Assembly: GCA_003541675.1 (NCBI GenBank)
Contig: DPMC01000090.1
Coordinates: forward strand, 1-5,037
Length of the DNA: 5,037 nt
Reading direction: 5' to 3'
Source of the DNA: Acidimicrobiaceae bacterium
GTDB lineage: Bacteria > Actinomycetota > Acidimicrobiia > Acidimicrobiales > MedAcidi-G1
Positions 1 to 5,037 of the stretch are shown piece by piece. The notes under the pieces were generated by a model. That model had not been told where the DNA came from. It worked only from the letters and a program-made list of their open reading frames with translations, and did not search any database. A program made the position numbers and the translations under genes. The first letter of the stretch is position 1, and every line of letters starts with the position of its first letter.

Positions 1-708
1 GACCATCATCACGTGCCGGTAGCGCCACTCCTGGAGCCCCTCGTCGAGATCGGTGAGGGTCTCACACAGGCTGGCGAAGCCATCATCCGCATAGCAGGAA
101 ACGATGGCGGCCTGGACACCCTCGTCCTCGGTGACTGTCTCGCGGACATCCCGTTGAAGGACGTTGGCCGACAGGTCGTATCCGGCTCGACCCAGGAGGT
201 GAAGTACGGCATCCCAGAGGGTGGGTGCGTCGTATCGGGCCTGCAGACGATCTCCACCCTCGCCCTGGAACCATTCCACCTGCACCCGGTCCTTGATCCC
301 GAGGAGGAACTCGAGCTCGCGGAACTGCGTCGACTGGAAGCCGCTGGCGGTGGCCAGAAACGATCGAAAGCTGGCGAACTCGGCCGGTGTCATCGTCTCG
401 AGCACGTCCACCTGTCCGACCATGGTCTTGAAGATCTTCAGCACCCTCTTGAGGCGATGCCCCGAGGCGTGGACCTTGTCGGCGTCGAGCAGGGTCATGA
501 CGTAGTCAAGTTCGTGCAGGAGTTGCTTGAACCAAAGTTCGTAGACCTGGTGGATGACGATGAAGAGCGTCTCGTCATGCTCCGGCTTCCCGGTCTCCGG
601 GTCGGTCGACACGCAACGCTGGAGCGACAGCAGTTCGGGCACCATCAGGTAGCTGCCGTAGGTGAGGTCATCCCGGTTGCCGAACGGGTTCTCGAGAGGA
701 AGGTTCAT
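1..708 (-). CDS. kynA: Tryptophan 2,3-dioxygenase, 3'-truncated by window edge
   Basis: This enzyme is a cytoplasmic haem dioxygenase that opens the indole ring of L-tryptophan with O2 to give N-formylkynurenine, the first step of the kynurenine pathway. I translated 236 residues from the ATG at 708-706. The opening has the family signature LTYGSYLMVPELLSLQ (about 15-30). Next comes HDETLFIVIHQVYELWFKQ (44-62), where F49 and H53 align with the active-site Phe and His of bacterial TDO. Then VLETMTP and FASFR (102-115) follow, with R115 at the place of the substrate-carboxylate arginine, and SGFQSTQFRELEF (122-134). EWRYRHVMMV (227-236) carries the expected proximal haem ligand H232. About the last 40-50 residues, including the C-terminal glycine/serine-rich substrate loop, lie outside the window. 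The start overlaps the monooxygenase stop by four bases (ATGA) with only a weak Shine-Dalgarno, so translation is probably coupled. It is the last gene visible in the operon although it catalyses the first step. Family identity is certain; only the end is unseen. Confidence 0.97.
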   Translation of the reverse strand, partial: MNLPLENPFGNRDDLTYGSYLMVPELLSLQRCVSTDPETGKPEHDETLFIVIHQVYELWFKQLLHELDYVMTLLDADKVHASGHRLKRVLKIFKTMVGQVDVLETMTPAEFASFRSFLATASGFQSTQFRELEFLLGIKDRVQVEWFQGEGGDRLQARYDAPTLWDAVLHLLGRAGYDLSANVLQRDVRETVTEDEGVQAAIVSCYADDGFASLCETLTDLDEGLQEWRYRHVMMV

Positions 709-2054
709 GCGATCGACAACGCCTCGGGGTCAGCCAACGGATCAAGTGCCGGCAACTCAGGTAGCAAGGCGACCAGGCCGTCGACGTCGACTGCAGGGTC
801 GGCCATGGCTGCCGTAAGAAGCTCGGCCTGCCGGGCGGCCCGGTCCCGAGCCTCCGCATAGGGCATGGTCGAGAACATCACCATGTTGTATCGGGGACTC
901 AGGTGGCCAGGATGGCGACGTTCCAGTTCGAGCGCCAATGACCGACTGGCCACATGGTCCGGGTCGATCACCCCAGCTCGCATCTCGAGGTAGTTGTCCA
1001 GCGCCATGTCGGCAATGGCCTCGGCATCAGGCTTGCGCTCGCACTCGTAGCGCCGGAACGCGCGACCGAGGTCATCAGGTGCCTCCCGTAAGTGCCGATC
1101 AAGGGCCCGGACCGATTCCATGGCCAGGTTCATGCCCTGACCGTGGAACGGAACAATGGCGTGCGCGGCGTCTCCCACCAACACCGCCCGGTCCTCGTGG
1201 CTCCACCCAGTAGCCCGCATGGTGCCCAACGGGCCCGTGGGGTTGGTCTGGAACTGCTCGACCAGGTCGGGAACCAGTGCAGCGAAGTCACCGAACTCCG
1301 AGTCGAAGAACTCCCGGACGGCGCCGGTCGATGAGAGCGCCCCGAACGTTGCCGTCGGAGCGAAGAGGGTGACCGTGAAGTCACCGGTCGGGTTGGCCAG
1401 AGCAATCAGCATGAACTCGCCCCGGGGCCAGAGGTGCAGGGCGTTGGGGTCCAACTGGTAGCTCCCGTTTGCGGCCGGCGGCAGGGTCAGCTCCTTATAG
1501 CCGTGGTCCAGCCACTGGGTCTCAAATCGGCAGGAGTTCTGCTCGACCATGGAAGCCCGCACCCGCGAGCCCGCTCCATCGGCCCCGAACACCACCCCGA
1601 AGCGCTCCGTCCGTCCACCGACAAACCGCAGGACCGACTGATCGAAATCGACTGACTCCAACTCGGCCCCGAACTCAATCCTGACCTGCCCGGTTGCCTC
1701 CGCGGCATCCAACAGGATGGCGTTCAGGCCGGTGCGGGAAACCGAATGGATGACCTCATGGGCCCGACTCCCGTAGGGGTGCAGTGCAGGCGTCGGATCA
1801 TCGACCGCGTGGACCAACCGCCCGCGCATGGGGATGGTGATCTCGTCGACCCGTTCGATTACACCGACGTCGACGAGGGGGACGATCCCGCGGGTAGCCA
1901 AAGCCAGGTTGATCGACCGTCCGGCACCGATGTCGGTACGGCGCAGGTCTGGTCGGCTCTCGTAGAGCGTCACGTCGTGACCCTGGCGCGCTAGGTAGAT
2001 CGAGAGCAGCGCACCGGCCTGTCCGCCGCCGACCACCGTCATTTGACCCGTCAC
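705..2054 (-). CDS. kmo: Kynurenine 3-monooxygenase (FAD-dependent)
   Basis: This is a flavoprotein hydroxylase using NAD(P)H and O2 to turn L-kynurenine into 3-hydroxykynurenine. The 449 residues match the normal family length without the C-terminal membrane anchor of animal enzymes; the tail is acidic and soluble. Visible motifs in order are the Rossmann FAD motif GGGQAG (9-14) ending at E32, GRSINLAL (45-52), IPMRGR (74-79), PYG (93-95), SVSRTGLN (104-111), GADGAGS (157-163), GYKELTLP (185-192), the second FAD motif GDAAHAIVPFHGQGMN (294-309), and NYLEMR near residue 350. R79 and Y94 align with human Arg85 and Tyr99, the kynurenine-binding pair, which supports a true KMO rather than a generic aromatic hydroxylase. 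I chose the GTG at 2054-2052 because it gives a GTGA overlap with the kynureninase stop, as at the other junctions. An in-frame ATG at 2042-2040 is an alternative that removes four residues. Neither start has a strong Shine-Dalgarno. Confidence 0.97.
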   Translation of the reverse strand: MTGQMTVVGGGQAGALLSIYLARQGHDVTLYESRPDLRRTDIGAGRSINLALATRGIVPLVDVGVIERVDEITIPMRGRLVHAVDDPTPALHPYGSRAHEVIHSVSRTGLNAILLDAAEATGQVRIEFGAELESVDFDQSVLRFVGGRTERFGVVFGADGAGSRVRASMVEQNSCRFETQWLDHGYKELTLPPAANGSYQLDPNALHLWPRGEFMLIALANPTGDFTVTLFAPTATFGALSSTGAVREFFDSEFGDFAALVPDLVEQFQTNPTGPLGTMRATGWSHEDRAVLVGDAAHAIVPFHGQGMNLAMESVRALDRHLREAPDDLGRAFRRYECERKPDAEAIADMALDNYLEMRAGVIDPDHVASRSLALELERRHPGHLSPRYNMVMFSTMPYAEARDRAARQAELLTAAMADPAVDVDGLVALLPELPALDPLADPEALSIA

Positions 2055-3316
2055 GAGACGATCCGGTCCAGGACATCAATGAGGCGGTCGATGTCGGCGA
2101 ACGAGTTGTAGAGCGGGACGGGGGCAACACGGATCACGTCAGGCTCGCGCCAGTCGCCGTACACCCGCTCCTCCTGCAGGGCCCGGAAGACCCGTTGACC
2201 GTCGCCGGCTACCACCCGCAGCGCGTGCTGGCACCCACGCTCGGCCAGCGCCTTCGGCGTGACGTTTTCGACCCGGCCGGCGAGGGTCTCGGCCAACCGT
2301 CGATCGAGGAACCCGATCTGGCGCTCGGCCTTGGCCCGCAGCACGCTCATGCCACCGGCCTGCTCGATCACGTCGAGCGATGCCCGCAGGGCCGCCATCG
2401 GAAGGACGGGGGCATTTGACAGCTGCCACGACTCCACGGTGGGGATGGGCACGAACCGGGTGGCCATCTCGAACCGGGTCGAAGGATCGGTGCCCCACCA
2501 GCCGAGGAACTTGGGAAGATCCGGATCATCGACATGGTCGCGGTGGACAAACGCCCCACCCACGCCCCCTGGGCCGCCGTTCAGGTACTTGTAGGAGCAC
2601 CAGACGGCGAAATCGACGCCCCATTCGTGGAGGTCGAGCTCGATGTTGCCAATGGCATGGGCAAGGTCAAACCCGACCATCGCACCCACCTCGTGCCCGG
2701 CGACCACCACGTCGGCCATGGGCAACACCTGGCCCGTGTAGTACTGCACGCCAGGCAGGAGTACCACCGACAGCTCCTCGCCGTGCTCGGCAATGACCGC
2801 CAGAAGATCCTCGGGTCGAAGCGTCTCCTCTCCCTCACGTGGGGAAACGGTGACCAACGACGTCTCAGGATCAAAGCCGCGCTGGCGAATCTGGGACTCG
2901 ACAGCAAAGTGGTCTGACGGGAAGGCGTGGTCCTCGATCAGGATCTTGTGGCGGTTCGCCGTCGGTCGGTAGAAGCTGACCAGGAGCAGGTGAAGGTTGA
3001 CGGTCAATGAGTTCATGGCCACGACCTCGTCCGCGTGGGCGCCGGTGATGTCAGCCAGTTGCCGGGTTAACAGTTCGTGGTAGCCCTTCCACGCCAGATC
3101 CCCGGTGTCATGGCCCTCGCCGCCGAGCGTGGCCCACCGGTCAAACTCGGCGACAACGTGATCACGTGCAGCCCTCGGAAGAGCCCCGAGCGAGTTTCCG
3201 ATGAGGTAGGTGCCATCGGGAATCTCGAACTCGTAGCGCAGGCCGGCCAGCGGATCAGCGGCGTCCAGTTGAGATGCATCGAGCCTGACGCCGGTCGGCG
3301 TTGACACGGGATTCAC
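2051..3316 (-). CDS. kynU: Kynureninase (PLP-dependent)
   Basis: This is a fold-type-I pyridoxal-phosphate hydrolase that cleaves 3-hydroxykynurenine (or kynurenine) to 3-hydroxyanthranilate (or anthranilate) plus L-alanine. With a GTG start at 3316-3314 the protein is 421 residues, the usual bacterial length. Motifs are YLIGNSLG (37-44), MNSLTVNLH (101-109), DHAFPSDHFA (129-138), GFDLAHAIGN (215-224) with D217 positioned to contact the PLP ring nitrogen, WCSYKYLNGGPGG (239-251) with K243 as the Schiff-base lysine, and PKFLGWWG (268-275). The open frame continues upstream to about 3478, but that part runs inside the upstream dioxygenase gene and looks unlike protein (rich in P and R). The GTG instead overlaps the dioxygenase stop by four bases (GTGA). 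A second in-frame GTG at 3307-3305 is possible. The Shine-Dalgarno is weak, so re-initiation after the upstream gene is likely. Its neighbours, a KMO and a 3-hydroxyanthranilate dioxygenase, point to 3-hydroxykynurenine as the main substrate. Confidence 0.96.
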   Translation of the reverse strand: MNPVSTPTGVRLDASQLDAADPLAGLRYEFEIPDGTYLIGNSLGALPRAARDHVVAEFDRWATLGGEGHDTGDLAWKGYHELLTRQLADITGAHADEVVAMNSLTVNLHLLLVSFYRPTANRHKILIEDHAFPSDHFAVESQIRQRGFDPETSLVTVSPREGEETLRPEDLLAVIAEHGEELSVVLLPGVQYYTGQVLPMADVVVAGHEVGAMVGFDLAHAIGNIELDLHEWGVDFAVWCSYKYLNGGPGGVGGAFVHRDHVDDPDLPKFLGWWGTDPSTRFEMATRFVPIPTVESWQLSNAPVLPMAALRASLDVIEQAGGMSVLRAKAERQIGFLDRRLAETLAGRVENVTPKALAERGCQHALRVVAGDGQRVFRALQEERVYGDWREPDVIRVAPVPLYNSFADIDRLIDVLDRIVS

Positions 3317-3867
3317 AGACGGGCCCCGGTGCCGGGATGGAGGGTCCCGCAGTTGGGGCAGGTCCGGGCGCCCTCGTCCTCGTTGAAAGCAGCGAAGAGC
3401 GGTGGGAGGTCGGCATCGATGGCCTGGAGCTGGAGTTCGACCCGGTGGACGAGGCGGGCACAAGAAAAGCAGACCCACTCGAACCCGTCTAGCTCCCCAA
3501 TGGGTCGCTGGTACTCGACAACCAGTCCGACCGAATCGGGATCCGGACGCTGGGGCGAGTGCCGGACACCGGGAGGAAGCAGGTAGACGTCGCCCTCGCG
3601 GATCGGCATGTGAAAGGGCTCAGTGCCCTCCTCCGACCAGATCACTAGGTCCATGTCTCCCAGGATCTGGTAGAAGAACTCCTCCCGCGGATCGTCGTGG
3701 AAGTCATTGCGTTCGTTTCCGCCGCCGACGATCATCACGATCATGTCGGCATCCCGCCAAATCTGCCGGTTGGCTACCGGTGGGGTGAGCTCTTCACGGT
3801 GGTCACGGATCCAGGCCCCGAGGTTGAAGGGTCGTCGATCCAACGGATCCGGGTCGTACTCGGTCAT
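3313..3867 (-). CDS. nbaC: 3-Hydroxyanthranilate 3,4-dioxygenase
   Basis: This is a cupin-fold Fe(II) ring-cleaving dioxygenase that makes 2-amino-3-carboxymuconate semialdehyde, the precursor of quinolinate. It has 184 residues, typical for the bacterial form. The expected catalytic set is all present: R53, H57 and E63 in the first cupin motif (NERNDFHDDPREEFF, 51-65), then H103 and R107 (VRHSPQR, 101-107), and E118. H57, E63 and H103 are the iron ligands. R53, R107 and E118 match the substrate and O2 contact residues known from the Cupriavidus enzyme. The C-terminal part carries two CxxC pairs (C133/C136 and C170/C173), the rubredoxin-like second metal site of bacterial and fungal members. 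I chose the ATG at 3867-3865 because a strong GGAGGAG lies 6 bases before it. The earlier in-frame ATGs at 3882 and 3933 have no such site, and the latter would overlap the regulator. This is the only strong ribosome site inside the - strand operon. Confidence 0.97.
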   Translation of the reverse strand: MTEYDPDPLDRRPFNLGAWIRDHREELTPPVANRQIWRDADMIVMIVGGGNERNDFHDDPREEFFYQILGDMDLVIWSEEGTEPFHMPIREGDVYLLPPGVRHSPQRPDPDSVGLVVEYQRPIGELDGFEWVCFSCARLVHRVELQLQAIDADLPPLFAAFNEDEGARTCPNCGTLHPGTGARL

Positions 3868-3873
3868 GCCTGT

Positions 3874-3880
3874 CTCCTCC
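3874..3880 (-). promoter_or_regulatory. Strong ribosome binding site of the 3-hydroxyanthranilate dioxygenase
   Basis: The - strand reads GGAGGAG, then six bases, then ATG at 3867. It lies in the 25-base gap after the regulator stop codon and decides the start in favour of 3867 over the in-frame ATG at 3882. It is the entry point for ribosomes on the four coupled enzyme genes. Confidence 0.85.
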
Positions 3881-3892
3881 ATGGTGCCCGGT

Positions 3893-4366
3893 TCACTCAG
3901 CGGGAGCCTGGTGGCCCGCCACGGCCCCGGCACCAGAATCCAGGAACGCCGTGACCTCCCGCAGATGTCTGACCAACTCGGTCAGGTCGCCCGCACCGGC
4001 CAGCGCCTCGGCCTCGAGACGGGTGGCCTCGTCCATGAGCGCGGTGGTCAGCAACGAACCCTCGGCCGTGATGGCCACGACCCGCTGGCGTCGGTCTTCC
4101 GAGCTGACCGTCCTGGTCACCAAGCCCCGCTCCTCGAGCCGTTGCAGTGCGTGGGTCACCGTCGGCTGGGGACTCAGCGACGCAGTGGCCAACTCGGCCA
4201 CCCGCAGTTCCCCGAGCTCCTCGAGGACGACGAGGACCCGCCACTCGGAGCGAGCCACACCGGATCGGTTGAGAGCGGCGTAGAACGGTGCCGACAACGT
4301 CTGGTCGGCCTGCCGGAGCAGGTAAGGGAGATAGCGACCCAGGAAGGGCGCCCGGCGCGACGACAT
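3893..4366 (-). CDS. MarR-family transcriptional regulator, likely controller of the cluster
   Basis: This is a winged helix-turn-helix regulator of 157 residues, the standard MarR length. An N-terminal dimerisation helix region (about 8-34) is followed by the DNA-binding domain. EWRVLVVLEELGELRVAELA (41-60) contains the first helices, SLSPQPTVTHALQRLEERGLV (63-83) contains the recognition helix, and SSEDRRQRVVAITAEG (88-103) forms the wing with the usual D-R-R. Helices rich in leucine and alanine complete the C-terminal dimer interface, and the last dozen residues (GAGAVAGHQAPAE) look disordered. The frame stays open upstream to 4549, but that would cross the AT-rich promoter region and overlap the divergent gene, so I use the ATG at 4366. 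No Shine-Dalgarno precedes it, which fits a leaderless mRNA. It is first in the operon and divergent from the formamidase, so autoregulation and control of both units is the natural inference. The ligand cannot be read from sequence; kynurenine or a later intermediate is plausible. Confidence 0.93.
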   Translation of the reverse strand: MSSRRAPFLGRYLPYLLRQADQTLSAPFYAALNRSGVARSEWRVLVVLEELGELRVAELATASLSPQPTVTHALQRLEERGLVTRTVSSEDRRQRVVAITAEGSLLTTALMDEATRLEAEALAGAGDLTELVRHLREVTAFLDSGAGAVAGHQAPAE

Positions 4367-4369
4367 GGT

Positions 4370-4399
4370 TTGCAGAATATATTCATAAGAATCTATTGT
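4370..4399 (+). promoter_or_regulatory. Possible promoter of the formamidase gene
   Basis: On the + strand TTGCAG (4370-4375) and TATTGT (4394-4399, a 4/6 match with the TAnnnT pattern) are spaced by 18 bases. This would give a leader of about 40 bases that includes the Shine-Dalgarno at 4433-4438. A competing -35-like TTGTCA (4396-4401), back-to-back with the opposite-strand TTGACA, has no good -10 box at 16-18 bases. The match is weak. A promoter must exist near here, but its exact boxes are uncertain. Confidence 0.25.
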
Positions 4400-4402
4400 C
4401 AA
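4374..4402 (-). promoter_or_regulatory. Promoter of the marR-kyn operon, leaderless
   Basis: Read on the - strand, a perfect -35 box TTGACA (4402-4397) is followed after exactly 17 bases by TATTCT (4379-4374), a 4/6 match to the -10 consensus with the TAnnnT pattern. Only seven bases (GCAAACC) separate the -10 box from the ATG at 4366. Transcription should therefore begin at or within a base or two of the start codon, giving a leaderless message, which agrees with the missing Shine-Dalgarno. An overlapping alternative -10 (TATATT, 4383-4378, spacer 15 from TTGACA) is less well spaced. Confidence 0.65.
4375..4392. promoter_or_regulatory. Candidate MarR operator, overlapping palindromes
   Basis: A perfect 10-base palindrome GAATATATTC (4375-4384) touches the -10 box. 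It overlaps a second inverted repeat, ATTC-ATAA-GAAT (4381-4392), which lies in the -35/-10 spacer. A partly matching copy of the first (GAATCTATTG, 4389-4398) follows 14 bases downstream, so the two units GAATnTATT sit in tandem. MarR dimers usually bind AT-rich palindromes of this kind inside promoters. Binding here would block RNA polymerase on the - strand operon. Which repeat is the true site is inference. Confidence 0.45.
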
Positions 4403-4432
4403 CGCACCGATGACCTTTAACCAGATCCGACC

Positions 4433-4438
4433 GAGGGG
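4433..4438 (+). promoter_or_regulatory. Ribosome binding site of the formamidase gene
   Basis: GAGGGG lies nine bases before the ATG at 4448 and supports that start over the in-frame ATG at 4469. Unlike the divergent regulator, this gene therefore appears to have a leader with a conventional ribosome site. Confidence 0.65.
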
Positions 4439-4447
4439 ACCGATCAC

Positions 4448-5037
4448 ATGACCCTGCGCTGGACGTCGATGACCGACGTCGACCGGGAACGTGAGTACTC
4501 GCCGAGTTCCTGCCTCGCGGACGGTGACTACCAGCCCTACGTGGTGCACTACCGACGGGCCAGCGATGCCGCATGGTCTCGCGTCCTGGAGCGGTCCGAA
4601 TCATCCACCCACGCCATCGCATTCGGGGATTTGGGTACCCGGACCATCGACGTCGCTGTCCCCACCAGCGACCAGCCCGTTCCGCTGCTGGCATTCATCC
4701 ATGGCGGATATTGGCAGGAACTCACGGCAGCGGACTCACGCTTCGCTGCTGACGCCTGCCTCTCCCGGGGATGGGGCTTTGCGGCGATCGACTACACCCT
4801 CGCCCCAGATGCATCACTCGACCAGATCGTCGAGGAGTGTTGCCAGGCCGTCCGCTCCCTAGCAGACCGGGCCGAATCACTCGGCGTCGACGCCACCCGT
4901 CTAGTCCTCGCCGGGAGTTCAGCTGGGGCGCACCTTGCGGCCATGGCCGCCATCAACTCCGGGGAAGACGGCCCGGAACGAGCCGGCACCAACACAGGCG
5001 TCGCCGGCGTGGTACTGGTGTCGGGGATCTTCGAGTT
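4448..5037 (+). CDS. Arylformamidase (kynurenine formamidase), alpha/beta-hydrolase type, 3'-truncated
   Basis: This is a cytoplasmic serine hydrolase that removes the formyl group from N-formylkynurenine to give kynurenine and formate, the second step of the pathway. The 196 visible codons (plus two bases) carry EYSPS (16-20), which aligns with the YSPS near the N terminus of animal arylformamidase. They also carry the oxyanion-hole motif HGGYWQ (85-90), DYTLAPDASLDQIVEE (115-130), the nucleophile elbow GSSAGAHLAAM (156-166) with S158 as the predicted nucleophile, and VSGIFE at the edge. This pattern resembles the AFMID family closely. It is unrelated to the metal-dependent cyclase-like KynB that many bacteria use, so I give no kynB symbol. 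The acid and histidine of the triad lie beyond the window, where roughly 70-100 residues should follow. The gene is transcribed divergently from the rest of the pathway and shares its control region. The wider family includes carboxylesterases, but the HGGYWQ motif and context favour formamidase. Confidence 0.9.
   Translation, partial: MTLRWTSMTDVDREREYSPSSCLADGDYQPYVVHYRRASDAAWSRVLERSESSTHAIAFGDLGTRTIDVAVPTSDQPVPLLAFIHGGYWQELTAADSRFAADACLSRGWGFAAIDYTLAPDASLDQIVEECCQAVRSLADRAESLGVDATRLVLAGSSAGAHLAAMAAINSGEDGPERAGTNTGVAGVVLVSGIFE

Larger units (their letters stand above)
4367..4447. other. Divergent intergenic region
   Basis: This 81-base gap between the regulator and the formamidase is the only AT-rich stretch in an otherwise GC-rich window, especially 4371-4402. 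It holds all recognisable transcription signals: the - strand promoter, palindromic operator candidates and the + strand leader with its ribosome site. It is too short for an RNA gene, and I see no terminator hairpin. Confidence 0.8.

Noticed and set aside
13..861. Long + strand open frame (282 codons) across the left end
   Set aside because: It lies antisense to tryptophan dioxygenase and the end of the monooxygenase, both with unmistakable family motifs. Its product resembles no family I know and its openness is expected from high-GC codon bias.
3317..3478. Upstream extension of kynureninase to a start near 3478
   Set aside because: The extra residues overlap the dioxygenase in another frame, are P/R-rich and unlike any kynureninase N terminus. 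The GTG at 3316 fits the operon's overlap pattern and the family length.
3868..3933. N-terminal extension of the 3-hydroxyanthranilate dioxygenase to 3933 or 3882
   Set aside because: A strong GGAGGAG sits six bases before the ATG at 3867. The longer forms add residues without family support.
3707..4420. + strand open frame (237 codons) opposite the regulator and dioxygenase
   Set aside because: It is antisense to two well supported genes, has no recognisable domain and no ribosome site, and crosses the promoter region.
4403..4447. Riboswitch, attenuator or terminator in the divergent region
   Set aside because: The + strand leader is only about 40 bases, with no stable hairpin, T-run or tryptophan-rich leader peptide that I can find.
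4367..4549. N-terminal extension of the MarR regulator to 4549
   Set aside because: It would run through the AT-rich promoter and into the divergent formamidase gene, and would add about 60 residues not found in MarR proteins.
1..5037. Mobile elements, CRISPR arrays, tRNA or rRNA genes
   Set aside because: No terminal repeats, transposase motifs, spaced direct repeats or RNA gene signatures are visible. The window is almost fully filled by metabolic genes with uniform composition.

Overview
This window holds an almost complete kynurenine-pathway cluster (tryptophan degradation through 3-hydroxyanthranilate) from a high-GC bacterium. GC is roughly 60-65% by eye, codons favour G/C in the third position, and two GTG starts are inferred. 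One promoter looks leaderless, which is common in Actinobacteria. An actinobacterial source, perhaps a marine or soil lineage, is therefore my best guess, but no marker gene proves it.

Layout: a short AT-rich divergent region (about 4367-4447) separates two transcription units. To the right, on the + strand, is an alpha/beta-hydrolase-type arylformamidase (4448 to the window end, 3' truncated). To the left, on the - strand, a five-gene operon runs in the order MarR-type regulator (4366-3893), 3-hydroxyanthranilate 3,4-dioxygenase (3867-3313), kynureninase (3316-2051), kynurenine 3-monooxygenase (2054-705) and tryptophan 2,3-dioxygenase (708 to the left window edge, 3' truncated). The last four genes are joined by three successive 4-base start/stop overlaps (GTGA, GTGA, ATGA), so strong translational coupling is likely. 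There is no gene-free stretch over 300 bases.

Together the enzymes would convert L-tryptophan to N-formylkynurenine (dioxygenase), kynurenine (formamidase), 3-hydroxykynurenine (FAD monooxygenase), 3-hydroxyanthranilate plus alanine (kynureninase), and 2-amino-3-carboxymuconate semialdehyde (3-hydroxyanthranilate dioxygenase). That last product cyclises spontaneously to quinolinate. Nothing in the window decides whether the end use is NAD synthesis or complete catabolism: neither quinolinate phosphoribosyltransferase nor aminocarboxymuconate-semialdehyde decarboxylase is present.

The pathway is known. The parts worth a second look are the regulatory design (a MarR-type regulator, apparently leaderless, with palindromes lying inside its own promoter), the operon order running backwards relative to the pathway, and the use of an animal-like alpha/beta-hydrolase formamidase.
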